Below, piece by piece: positions 17,067 through 24,276 of a stretch of 48,282 nt of DNA. Made by a program: the position numbers and the translations under genes. The notes under the pieces are model-generated. The model was not told where the DNA came from and ran no database searches. It worked only from the letters and a program-made list of their open reading frames with translations. The stretch's first letter is position 1, and each line of letters begins with the position of its first letter. Source of the stretch: an uncultured Bacillota bacterium (lineage in GTDB: Bacteria; Bacillota; Clostridia; Peptostreptococcales; Anaerovoracaceae); assembly GCA_949290475.1 (NCBI GenBank), contig CASESB010000006.1:1-48282 (forward strand). The letters run 5' to 3'.

Positions 17067-18059
17067 TTACTGCTGTTCGAAGAAGGCTCTGACCCACTTC
17101 TCTGTTTTGGCAGAGGATGCGCTGCCGATATCGGCATTTGTCGTTTCCTGTTTAGGCGTCGGGATGACTACCTCGCGATAAGGTACGCCCGGATTCTGAG
17201 GGCGTGCAGCCGTGCTCTTTACAGGCGCAGATTTCTCATCGTTTATGCTTCCGGCATCGCTTTTTCCGCTTGCTTGCGGATCCTGATTGCTTGTCTTTGG
17301 CTTTTGCTGATCCGTCTGTGGCTCTTTCTGCTTGCTGTCCGTCTGCGGTTCGTTATTCACCTCCGGCTCGCTCTCTGTGTTCAGCGGTTCGGAAGTATTG
17401 TCATCGACAGCATCGCCATTTTTTCCTGTATCGTCTGTATCATTTGAAGAGCCGTCCGACGCTTCCTCCGGCTGCTGATCGTCAGCGGGGATTTCGTCGG
17501 CCGCAGTGTCCGCTTCGTTTGCTGTGGGCGCATCTGCAGTATCTGCTGCGTCTGCAGGTTTGTCAGCTGCAGGTTCGTCAGCAGTATCTGCTGCGTCTGC
17601 GGCTTTTGCTTCGTCAGCTGCAGGCTCGTCTGCTGCTTCTGCAGACGGCTCTGATGCAGAGGCTTCTTCCGGAGCTTCAGGAGCCTCTGCGCTCTCCTGG
17701 GCGTCAGTCGGATCGCTTTCCGTGCCGGCAGATGATTCCTCCGGCCTTTCCTCGTATTCGTCTTCACCCTCGTAGATATCGTCCTCGAAGTAGTAGACCT
17801 GCGGAGAACCCTGCTTTCGCAGCGAGAGGATGATGAAGCCGCAGGCAAAGATCAGGACGGCAAACCCGATGTAGCTTCCTGAAGAGGATATCACATATTG
17901 AAGGGCGTCCTCGGAGGCTATGGTGGATATTTTCTCATAGGTCTCTATATAGTCCAGGGAATATCCGATCATGTAGATGCCGTAGCAGAGAAAAGCAGCG
18001 GCGATGATAAACAATATTATCGCCACAATGATATTGGATTTTTTCGATCTGTAGTTCAT
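17067..18059 (-). CDS. Two-span membrane protein with long acidic Ala-rich repeat tail
   Basis: About 330 residues from ATG 18057-18059, which has AGAGGG eight bases upstream; an in-frame TTG 36 bases earlier has no site. Two membrane segments (roughly residues 7-30 and 62-80) are followed by about 240 residues of low-complexity sequence rich in Ala, Glu, Asp and Pro, with repeats such as ADAADTADEPAADKPADAADT. The basic first residues and acidic tail suggest the tail is cytoplasmic, but topology is not certain. No family is recognised and function is unknown. The design resembles the neighbouring DUF975 protein, which also ends in a Glu/Ala-rich tail. Confidence 0.72.
   Translation of the reverse strand: MNYRSKKSNIIVAIILFIIAAAFLCYGIYMIGYSLDYIETYEKISTIASEDALQYVISSSGSYIGFAVLIFACGFIILSLRKQGSPQVYYFEDDIYEGEDEYEERPEESSAGTESDPTDAQESAEAPEAPEEASASEPSAEAADEPAADEAKAADAADTADEPAADKPADAADTADAPTANEADTAADEIPADDQQPEEASDGSSNDTDDTGKNGDAVDDNTSEPLNTESEPEVNNEPQTDSKQKEPQTDQQKPKTSNQDPQASGKSDAGSINDEKSAPVKSTAARPQNPGVPYREVVIPTPKQETTNADIGSASSAKTEKWVRAFFEQQ
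17536..17630 (-). repeat. 45-base coding tandem repeat
   Basis: The 20-base string at 17536-17555 recurs exactly at 17581-17600, followed by related sequence each time. It encodes imperfect 15-residue repeats of the DEPAAD/ADAADTA type in the acidic tail. Such repeats usually vary in copy number between strains. Confidence 0.75.
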
Positions 18060-18202
18060 TAACGTTCCCTCTTTTCGATCAAATATTTTTGACAATCCGT
18101 ATAAGATTCACAAGTCTATTATAATCACTTTATACCATAAAGGGAAGCAAAAAATTCAATGTATCCGGGCAATATGTGTCTGACGGTTCGCGGCCGGCGG
18201 CG

Positions 18203-18263
18203 GAAGCATATTACATCGCAAATTGAGAAGCATATTACATCGCAAATTGAGAAGTATATTTCA
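18203..18263. repeat. 24-bp tandem repeat, about 2.5 copies
   Basis: The unit starts GAAGCATATTACATCGC and is present exactly at 18203-18226 and 18227-18250, with a degraded third copy from 18251. Each unit contains a TTACATCGCAA element with partial dyad symmetry. It lies about 190 bases upstream of the sigma-54-type promoter motif, a normal distance for enhancer sites. Confidence 0.8.
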
Positions 18264-18447
18264 CGGCCGGCAGGAAGTTTATTTCCGAAAGGCAGTTTGT
18301 TTCATGCTGGGTTTCCTGAAAATGGCTGTAGGCGTACAGCATCAAAAGGAGACGCGATGCGCAGTCATGCGGCGTAAGGCTTGAAATATCAAGGGATTAA
18401 GAGCGCGAAAAAATATTATTGTAAATAATCTGCGATAACGGGATGTT

Positions 18448-18463
18448 TGGCACGGAATTTGAT
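18448..18463 (+). promoter_or_regulatory. Sigma-54 (-24/-12) promoter motif
   Basis: TGGCACG (18448-18454), four bases, TTGAT (18459-18463). This matches the consensus TGGCACG-N4-TTGCW except that A replaces the usual C in the -12 element. It points toward the permease-kinase-NtrC cluster, which itself encodes a sigma-54 activator. Confidence 0.55.
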
Positions 18464-18473
18464 ATATATATTG

Positions 18474-18961
18474 GCAAAGAAATAACTCAGTGCCGGGGAA
18501 CCTCAGGGATCTCCAGGCAACAGAGCGGCAGAACAAAAGGAGTTATGGCATCAGGCGTACGCCAAGGCTGAACTCACACCGTTACTGCCACTTACAGAAG
18601 AAGGAAATGCGCTCTCAGGGCGGTTGCGGCGGCTGGATTTTGCGGACCGCAGGCCATGAAGGCTCTGCTGCGTATCCCGGTTTTGAAGTTTACGGGAACG
18701 AACATGCGGAGAAAAAGGTGAGAGGCTGACGCGGATCCTTGTTATAGAGAAACTGAGAATTCTGTGGTATACCGGACAACAGTGATAACAGCTATGGCAA
18801 TCGGCGATGTGGTGTTTTGCTCTGCTGCTCTTATTGATGGTGAAGGCTATGGTGCTGTTGTCCCGGGCTTACCAACAGATCGAGACGAAATCTACAGTTT
18901 ATCCCCTTTAAATAAATTCTCGAAACGGTAAAGTGGCAACGGCCGCTTTACTGTTTTTTTT
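18474..18961 (+). ncRNA. Candidate sigma-54-dependent structured leader or small RNA
   Basis: A transcript starting about 12 bases after the -12 element would run roughly 490 bases to the terminator at 18926-18961. Within it CCGGACAACAG (18772-18782) pairs with CTGTTGTCCCGG (18855-18866) with one bulge, extended by GGTA/TACC. The GCTGTT at 18854-18859 could instead pair with AACAGC (18787-18792), so two exclusive folds are possible. A T-box was considered, but no clear specifier loop or T-box sequence was found. Inferred, not established. Confidence 0.35.
18926..18961 (+). terminator. Strong intrinsic terminator with no gene upstream
   Basis: CGGTAAAG (18926-18933) pairs with CTTTACTG (18946-18953), one G-U, with an inner GG/CC, followed by eight T. 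It must end, or attenuate, a plus-strand transcript from the gene-free region. Confidence 0.85.
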
Positions 18962-18975
18962 GGATGTAATATAAT
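18947..18975 (+). promoter_or_regulatory. Possible vegetative promoter for the permease operon
   Basis: TTTACT at 18947-18952, 17 bases, TATAAT at 18970-18975. It overlaps the terminator stem, so basal permease expression could restart just after the termination point. Confidence 0.45.
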
Positions 18976-19012
18976 GGGAGGAGTGATCTAGTAAGAAGTG
19001 GAGAAGGATAAG

Positions 19013-20428
19013 ATGGAAAATACCGTAAGCAGAGCGCTGGGAAGGACAGACATAATAGCGATAGGCTTTGGTACGATGGTCGGCTGGAGCTGGGTGATGC
19101 TGTCGCCTTCATGGGTCAATGAAGGCGGGCTTTTGGGAGCGCTGCTGGCGTTCGCTGTGGGAGGCGGCCTGATACTCGCCGTCGGACTGACATACAGCGA
19201 GATGACGTCGGCTCTGCCGCTGGCAGGCGGCGAATTCGTATTCGTATATAGGGCGCTGGGCGAAAAGGCTGCCTGGCTCGTGGGCTGCATAATGTCGCTG
19301 GCGTATATCGGCGTTGTGGCTTGGGAGGGGATAGCTGTCGCTACAGCCGTTAGCGAGCTGTTTTCGATACCGCAGGCGATACCGTTGTGGGAGGTGGCCG
19401 GATATCAGGTGAGCCTGTCATGGGCTGCCGTAGGCGCCGTGGGAACAGTATGTATAACAATGCTGAATTACTTCGGCACCAGGCCGGCGGTGCTCTTTCA
19501 GGTCATGGCCTCCGCCGCCATCATAATGGTGGTCTTTTTCGTGCTCTTCGGCGGCATCGCTTTCGGTGATATAAGCAATATAGGTGAGCTAATGGGAGAC
19601 AGGAACGGAGTGTTTTACGTGTTCTGTACGGTTCCGGCGATGCTGATAGGCTTCAACGTCATACCGCAGTCGGCTGAGGAGATGAATATCAGTGAAAGGA
19701 ACATAGGCAAGATGATACTCGTATGTATAAGCCTGAGCATCATCTGGTACTGCATCCTCATCATCGGCGTCGCGCTGGCTGCACCGAAGGAAATACGGGC
19801 CTCAGGAGATATCCCGCTTGCAGACGTAGCCGTATACCTGTTTAACGGCGAGATATTTTCCATGATGATAATCCTGGGCGGGATATTCGGTATACTGACT
19901 ACGTGGAACGGTTTTTTCATCGGCGCCACGAGGCTGCTGTATTCTCTCAGCAGAGCAGGCCTGCTGCCGGAGGCGCTGGGAAGGGTGCACAGAAAGCATA
20001 AAACGCCGTACGTGGCGGTGCTGCTCGTAGGGGCTATATCGATCGTGGCGCCGTTTCTGGGCAGAAATGCGCTCGACTGGTTCATAGATACGAGCTCGCT
20101 GTGCTCGCTCTTTTCATATATCCTCGTAGTGCTGTCATACGTAGTCCTGAAAAAGAACGAGCCGGAGCTGGCAAGACCGTTCAAGGTCGGAGGCGGAGTT
20201 AAGTTCGGCGTCGCAGTGCTTATAGTAACGTGTCTGTACTTCGCGCTGTATGTGGCGGAGAACTTTTCCTTCGCATCAGTGGAACCGGAGTTTATCATAG
20301 CGGCGTGCTGGATAGCCATATGTGCTGTGATCACTGCAGTAACAATGACGGTGAGGAAGCCTATGGATGATGATGAGCGCGAGATAATGGTATTCGGCGA
20401 AAGATTTGCGCGAAGGAGGGGTAAGTGA
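19013..20428 (+). CDS. APC-superfamily amino-acid permease
   Basis: A 471-residue, roughly 12-span membrane transporter. The N-terminal GRTDIIAIGFGTMVGWSWV is the APC signature (the unwound first helix with small residues). LAGGEFVFVYRALGEKAAW and a cytoplasmic DEREIMVFGERFARRRGK C-terminus follow. ATG 19013 is chosen because GGAGAAGG lies just before it; GTG 18998 has no site. The substrate is likely an amino acid but cannot be named. The stop shares a base with the kinase start, so permease, kinase and regulator form one operon, suggesting that the transporter supplies or co-senses the signal. Confidence 0.9.
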   Translation: MENTVSRALGRTDIIAIGFGTMVGWSWVMLSPSWVNEGGLLGALLAFAVGGGLILAVGLTYSEMTSALPLAGGEFVFVYRALGEKAAWLVGCIMSLAYIGVVAWEGIAVATAVSELFSIPQAIPLWEVAGYQVSLSWAAVGAVGTVCITMLNYFGTRPAVLFQVMASAAIIMVVFFVLFGGIAFGDISNIGELMGDRNGVFYVFCTVPAMLIGFNVIPQSAEEMNISERNIGKMILVCISLSIIWYCILIIGVALAAPKEIRASGDIPLADVAVYLFNGEIFSMMIILGGIFGILTTWNGFFIGATRLLYSLSRAGLLPEALGRVHRKHKTPYVAVLLVGAISIVAPFLGRNALDWFIDTSSLCSLFSYILVVLSYVVLKKNEPELARPFKVGGGVKFGVAVLIVTCLYFALYVAENFSFASVEPEFIIAACWIAICAVITAVTMTVRKPMDDDEREIMVFGERFARRRGK

Positions 20429-22425
20429 TGAAGAGCAGATATTCTCAATATGTGTTTCTGGCAGTGATACTTCTTCTGGTGAGTATGATCATCATATACG
20501 GAAATAAGGAGAGCGATGTCGATCTGGTAACAGACGATACGAGAAGCCCGGTGTTCACATCGAGCGAGAGAGCGTATATTGCTGAGGATAACGAGGTCAG
20601 CATCTACATAGACGACAACATAGGTTACCTCACGGATGAGAGGGTTGACGGGTATATGCCCGGATATATAGACGACGTGTTCGCACGTGCTGATATCGAC
20701 GTCAGCATAACGGACGACGCCGGGGAGGCCGACGGACGTCTCATGGCTGTGACCGATACGGAAAGAGCGGAGAACGATGTCTATACGGCGCCGCTGATGC
20801 AGACGGGATGGGCAATGTATATAAGGGACGATATCGGCGGTACGGGTGCGCTTAAAGGAGTGGTCGTCAGAGGCTGCGACAGCGAGAAAGTAACCGAGAT
20901 GGAGTACGACGGCAGAGCTCTGACATTTGCAGAGGCGAAGACGGCGGATGAAGCGCTGGAAATCGCCAGGGCCGAAAATCTGGACTTCATCGTTGCGCCG
21001 AGGAGCGCTGCCTGGCTGGCGCTTGACGGCAGCAGCGAATACATACCTCAGGAAGAGGACCTTTTCATGTATAACGTCTGCATAGTCATGGAAGACAATA
21101 CGCTGTACGGCATACTCGACAAGTGCATCAGCGAATCCGACAGGCATTACATAAGCTATGAGGAGGGGCAGCGGTGGTTTGACGGCAACGGCCCGTACTA
21201 TATGAAGAATCGCAATGAAGACATATATATGCTGGTGCTGATCATATTCACGTCGGTGATGATAGCCTTCTTCATATATTATCAGACAAACAAGAACCTC
21301 TACGCCGAGCTTGAGGACAGGATGGGAAAACTGACGGAGAGCAAGAAGGAACTGAAAACCACGTTCAACGGCGTCAATTACTATCTGGCCGAGCTCGATC
21401 TCAACGGAACGATACTCGATATAAACAGATATTTCTTCGATAAGGTGAAGGAGGGCGTCGCCGGCAAAAGCCTGTGCGAGGTGCTGGATCTTGACGAGGA
21501 GAACAGCCGGCGGCTGCAGGAAAAGATCGCGAAAGCATCGAGAGACGAATTCGGCGGCAGTGAAGAGATATCGCTGGGCAGGGCGATACTGGAGGTGGAT
21601 ATATTCCCGATAGAGGGCACGGGCGGCGGCATAGAGAAGCTGCTGTTCATAGGCAGAGACATAACCAAGGAGGTAACGACTGAGAGGCAGATGCTGCAGG
21701 ACAACAAGATGATCGCCGTAGGTCAGCTGGCGGCCGGCGTGGCGCATGAGATCCGCAATCCGCTGGGGATCATAAGAAATTACTGCTACGTGCTCAAAAA
21801 TATGAACGATAACAGGCAGATACGTGAAGATGCCATAGAGCACATCGAAGCGGCGGTCGTCAGATCGGGAGACATCATAAACAATCTGCTCAATTTTTCC
21901 CGGGTGTCATCCGATCAGGAGGAGATGATAGATGTAGAGGAGCATATCAGGTCGCTGGCATCGCTCAACGATAATGTGCTGCGCAAAAAAAATATCAAAT
22001 TTAACATTGTATGCGAGGAGAAGGTCAGGACCTTGATTTTAGTGGAATCTCTCAACATGATCCTGATAAATCTCGTGCAAAATGCCGTAGATGCAATGAA
22101 AGAAAATGGCAATTTATTGATAAAAGTGGTAAAATATAAGCGAGAATTTAAGATCGAGGTTCAGGACACGGGCACGGGCATAGAAGAGGATATACTGCAG
22201 AACATATTCAACCCGTTCTTCACTACCAAGGAAGGCAATAAGGGCAATGGATTGGGGTTATATATCGTCTACAACGAAACAGGCAAACTGAACGGCAAGA
22301 TCGACGTACACAGTGAGGTGGGGGTCGGATCGGTATTCACGCTGACGCTGCCATTGCGCGAGGACAGGAGAGGGGAGACTCAAAATGGGGAAAAAGAACT
22401 TGAACATACTGGTGGTGGACGATGA
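20428..22425 (+). CDS. Sensor histidine kinase with outer solute-binding-like domain and PAS
   Basis: A 665-residue membrane kinase. Membrane segment 1 is at about residues 7-25 and segment 2 at about 268-288. Between them an outer domain of about 240 residues resembles family 3 amino-acid-binding proteins (SSERAYIAEDNEVSIYIDD, a TADEALEIARAENLDFIVA lobe, LYGILDKCISESDRHYI). A PAS domain (about 310-420), HisKA with H440 in GVAHEIRNPLG, and an HATPase with QNAVDAM, DTGTGIEEDI and GNGLGLYIV follow. ATG 20428 has AAGGAGGGG upstream. Its 3' end overlaps the regulator gene by 41 bases. The ligand is inferred to be amino-acid-like from the domain and the permease partner. Confidence 0.9.
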   Translation: MKSRYSQYVFLAVILLLVSMIIIYGNKESDVDLVTDDTRSPVFTSSERAYIAEDNEVSIYIDDNIGYLTDERVDGYMPGYIDDVFARADIDVSITDDAGEADGRLMAVTDTERAENDVYTAPLMQTGWAMYIRDDIGGTGALKGVVVRGCDSEKVTEMEYDGRALTFAEAKTADEALEIARAENLDFIVAPRSAAWLALDGSSEYIPQEEDLFMYNVCIVMEDNTLYGILDKCISESDRHYISYEEGQRWFDGNGPYYMKNRNEDIYMLVLIIFTSVMIAFFIYYQTNKNLYAELEDRMGKLTESKKELKTTFNGVNYYLAELDLNGTILDINRYFFDKVKEGVAGKSLCEVLDLDEENSRRLQEKIAKASRDEFGGSEEISLGRAILEVDIFPIEGTGGGIEKLLFIGRDITKEVTTERQMLQDNKMIAVGQLAAGVAHEIRNPLGIIRNYCYVLKNMNDNRQIREDAIEHIEAAVVRSGDIINNLLNFSRVSSDQEEMIDVEEHIRSLASLNDNVLRKKNIKFNIVCEEKVRTLILVESLNMILINLVQNAVDAMKENGNLLIKVVKYKREFKIEVQDTGTGIEEDILQNIFNPFFTTKEGNKGNGLGLYIVYNETGKLNGKIDVHSEVGVGSVFTLTLPLREDRRGETQNGEKELEHTGGGR

Positions 22426-23767
22426 AAAGGATTATTGTGATGTATTAAAGCTGATTCTGGAGGATAAGGGGTATTCGGTAGACACGTGCTTCAACGGTCA
22501 GGAAGCGTTGAAGGCCATGGAGGGAAAGACGTACGATATCGTCATTTCGGATCTGAAGATGCCGGTAATGGACGGTTATGAACTGCTCAAGGCTATCAAG
22601 GAGAAGGAATATGATGCCGAGGTCATCATGCTGACGGCTTACGGAACCATAGAGAAAGCGGTGGAGGCCATGAAGGCCGGCGCGTATACTTACGTTACGA
22701 AGGGCACTGATCCGGCGGAGCTCCTTATAGAGGTAGACAAGATCAGGGAGAAGCGCGATACTGATATGAAGAACGCGGTGCTCCAGGAAAAGACGAAGAA
22801 CAGGTACATGCTGGAGAGCAAGAGCCCGCGGTACAGGCGCATGCTGGAGGTGGCCGAGAAGGCGGCCGCCAGCGAATCGAACATCATGCTGTTCGGTGAA
22901 TCGGGCTCGGGCAAGGAGGTAATGGCATCCTTCATACATGAGAAGAGCAACCGCAGAGACGCCAGCCTGCTCGATCTCAACTGCCAGGCGCTTTCTGATT
23001 CCATACTGGAATCGGAGCTATTCGGCCATGAAAAGGGCGCGTTCACGGGCGCGACAAACAGGAGAATGGGTCTGTTCGAGGCTGCCAACGGCGGAACGCT
23101 GTTTCTCGATGAGATCGGCGGCGTATCCATGAACCTTCAGGCCAAGCTGCTCAAGGCGATCGAGAACAAGACCATATACAGGATGGGCAGCAATACGCCT
23201 GTAAATGTCGATTTCAGGCTCATAACGGCTACCAACAGGAACCTGAAGCAGGATATGGACGACGGGCTGTTCAGGAGCGATCTGTTTTACAGGATAAGCA
23301 CCATAGTCATCGAGATACCGCCGCTGCGCGAAAGACGCGAGGATATCCCGCTTCTCATAGAGCATTTCGTAGACAAATACGCCAGGGAAATGAAGAAGGA
23401 GGGACTGCAGATAAGCGACGAGGTGATGGATATCCTGACGGGATACGATTATCCCGGCAATGTCAGAGAGCTGAAAAACATCATCGAACGCTGCATGGTG
23501 CTTTCGGAAAAAGGGGAGATAGAGAAGGAATATCTGCCTGTGGACATGATATCCGAGGACATGTCGCAGAGGACGAGGCATCCGCAGGGGCATATCTTCG
23601 CGACGGACTATACGGAGTCGCTCAAGGAATACAGGAGCAGAGCCGAGAAAGCGTATATCGAAGAGCTGTTGTCGAGGTATCCGTCGGATATGAACAAGGT
23701 GGCTGAGATACTGTCAATATCGAGACGACAGCTGTTCAACAAGCTGGTGGAATTCGACCTCAGATAG
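22385..23767 (+). CDS. NtrC-family sigma-54-dependent response regulator
   Basis: A 460-residue regulator with three domains. The receiver (1-120) has D12-D13 and phosphoacceptor D56 (SDLKMP). The AAA+ domain (about 145-380) has Walker A GESGSGKE (171-178) and the GAFTGA loop (about 218-223) that contacts sigma-54. The Fis-type helix-turn-helix at the end reads MNKVAEILSISRRQLFNKL. The intact GAFTGA means it should activate sigma-54 polymerase. It is translationally tied to the kinase and so is its partner. Likely targets include the -24/-12 motif at 18448 through the tandem repeats at 18203; that link is inference. Confidence 0.95.
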   Translation: MGKKNLNILVVDDEKDYCDVLKLILEDKGYSVDTCFNGQEALKAMEGKTYDIVISDLKMPVMDGYELLKAIKEKEYDAEVIMLTAYGTIEKAVEAMKAGAYTYVTKGTDPAELLIEVDKIREKRDTDMKNAVLQEKTKNRYMLESKSPRYRRMLEVAEKAAASESNIMLFGESGSGKEVMASFIHEKSNRRDASLLDLNCQALSDSILESELFGHEKGAFTGATNRRMGLFEAANGGTLFLDEIGGVSMNLQAKLLKAIENKTIYRMGSNTPVNVDFRLITATNRNLKQDMDDGLFRSDLFYRISTIVIEIPPLRERREDIPLLIEHFVDKYAREMKKEGLQISDEVMDILTGYDYPGNVRELKNIIERCMVLSEKGEIEKEYLPVDMISEDMSQRTRHPQGHIFATDYTESLKEYRSRAEKAYIEELLSRYPSDMNKVAEILSISRRQLFNKLVEFDLR

Positions 23768-23784
23768 GAGAGAGGCGGCCTGTG

Positions 23785-24180
23785 ATGGGAAATAACGATA
23801 GAAAAATTCTTGAAGCCGATGTTACGGATATGCTTCATGAAATAGGTGTTCCGGCCAATATGAAGGGCTATCGCTATCTGCGGACGGCGGTCATCATGGC
23901 GGCGGAGGACATGGATATCCTCTGCGCCGTAACCAAGGAGCTCTATCCTGCTGTGGCTGCTGCGGAGGGCAGCGGAGCTGAGCGCGTGGAAAGAGACATC
24001 AGACACGCGATCGGTGCAGCATGGGAAAGAGGCGGACGTACGGCGATGGAGGAATTGCTGGGAGCTTCGGCGAGGCGAAAGGATCGTCGCCCGTCTAATT
24101 CCGAGATCATAGCCGCCGTGGCAAACAGAGCGAGGCTCAATGGTAGAGAGCGCAGGTGCTCCGGACCGGGAATAAGCTGA
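23785..24180 (+). CDS. Orphan Spo0A C-terminal DNA-binding-domain protein
   Basis: A 131-residue protein made almost only of the Spo0A effector domain. VTDMLHEIGVPANMKGYRYLRTA, the recognition-helix segment ERVERDIRHAIGAAWERGG and PSNSEIIAAVANRARL align well, from memory, with Spo0A of Bacillus and clostridia. The receiver domain is absent, so phosphorylation cannot control it directly. The region between recognition helix and C-terminus is shortened. It starts 17 bases after the NtrC-type gene and before a terminator, so it is the last gene of the operon. It may bind Spo0A-box-like sites; whether it competes with Spo0A is unknown. Confidence 0.85.
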   Translation: MGNNDRKILEADVTDMLHEIGVPANMKGYRYLRTAVIMAAEDMDILCAVTKELYPAVAAAEGSGAERVERDIRHAIGAAWERGGRTAMEELLGASARRKDRRPSNSEIIAAVANRARLNGRERRCSGPGIS

Positions 24181-24185
24181 GAATA

Positions 24186-24235
24186 AAAAACAGCTGCGAT
24201 CACTGTCAGTAAAGGACAGACGTTGCAGCTGTTTT
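24186..24235. terminator. Bidirectional terminator between the Spo0A-like gene and brnQ
   Basis: CAGCTGC (24191-24197) pairs with GCAGCTG (24225-24231), with an inner CTGTC/GACAG stem. An A-run lies on the left and TTTT on the right, so it works on both strands. Confidence 0.8.
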
Positions 24236-24276
24236 AATGTGCATGTATCTCGTGCGGCCGACGCGGACTCCGGATT

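Larger units (their letters stand above)
18060..19012. other. Long gene-free region upstream of the permease operon
   Basis: About 950 bases with no coding frame I believe. A frame at 18490-18729 lacks a ribosome binding site and resembles no protein I know. The region contains 24-bp tandem repeats, a sigma-54-type promoter motif, paired RNA arms and a strong terminator, each listed separately. Confidence 0.75.

Noticed and set aside
18203..18263. CRISPR array
   Set aside because: The repeats are directly adjacent with no spacers and only two to three copies.
18600..18660. Glycine riboswitch because of a CTCTCAGG string
   Set aside because: The conserved GCCGAAGG-type core and paired aptamer elements are absent.
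18490..18729. 80-codon frame in the gene-free region
   Set aside because: No ribosome binding site, GTG start, atypical composition and no recognisable protein; also overlaps the putative structured RNA.
18926..18961. T-box riboswitch ending in GTGGCAACGG
   Set aside because: The string resembles a T-box only loosely, and no Stem I with specifier loop or AG-bulge pattern could be found upstream.
19615..21843. 742-codon minus-strand open frame opposite the permease and kinase genes
   Set aside because: It mirrors two well-recognised plus-strand genes, has no family features and arises from codon bias on the opposite strand.
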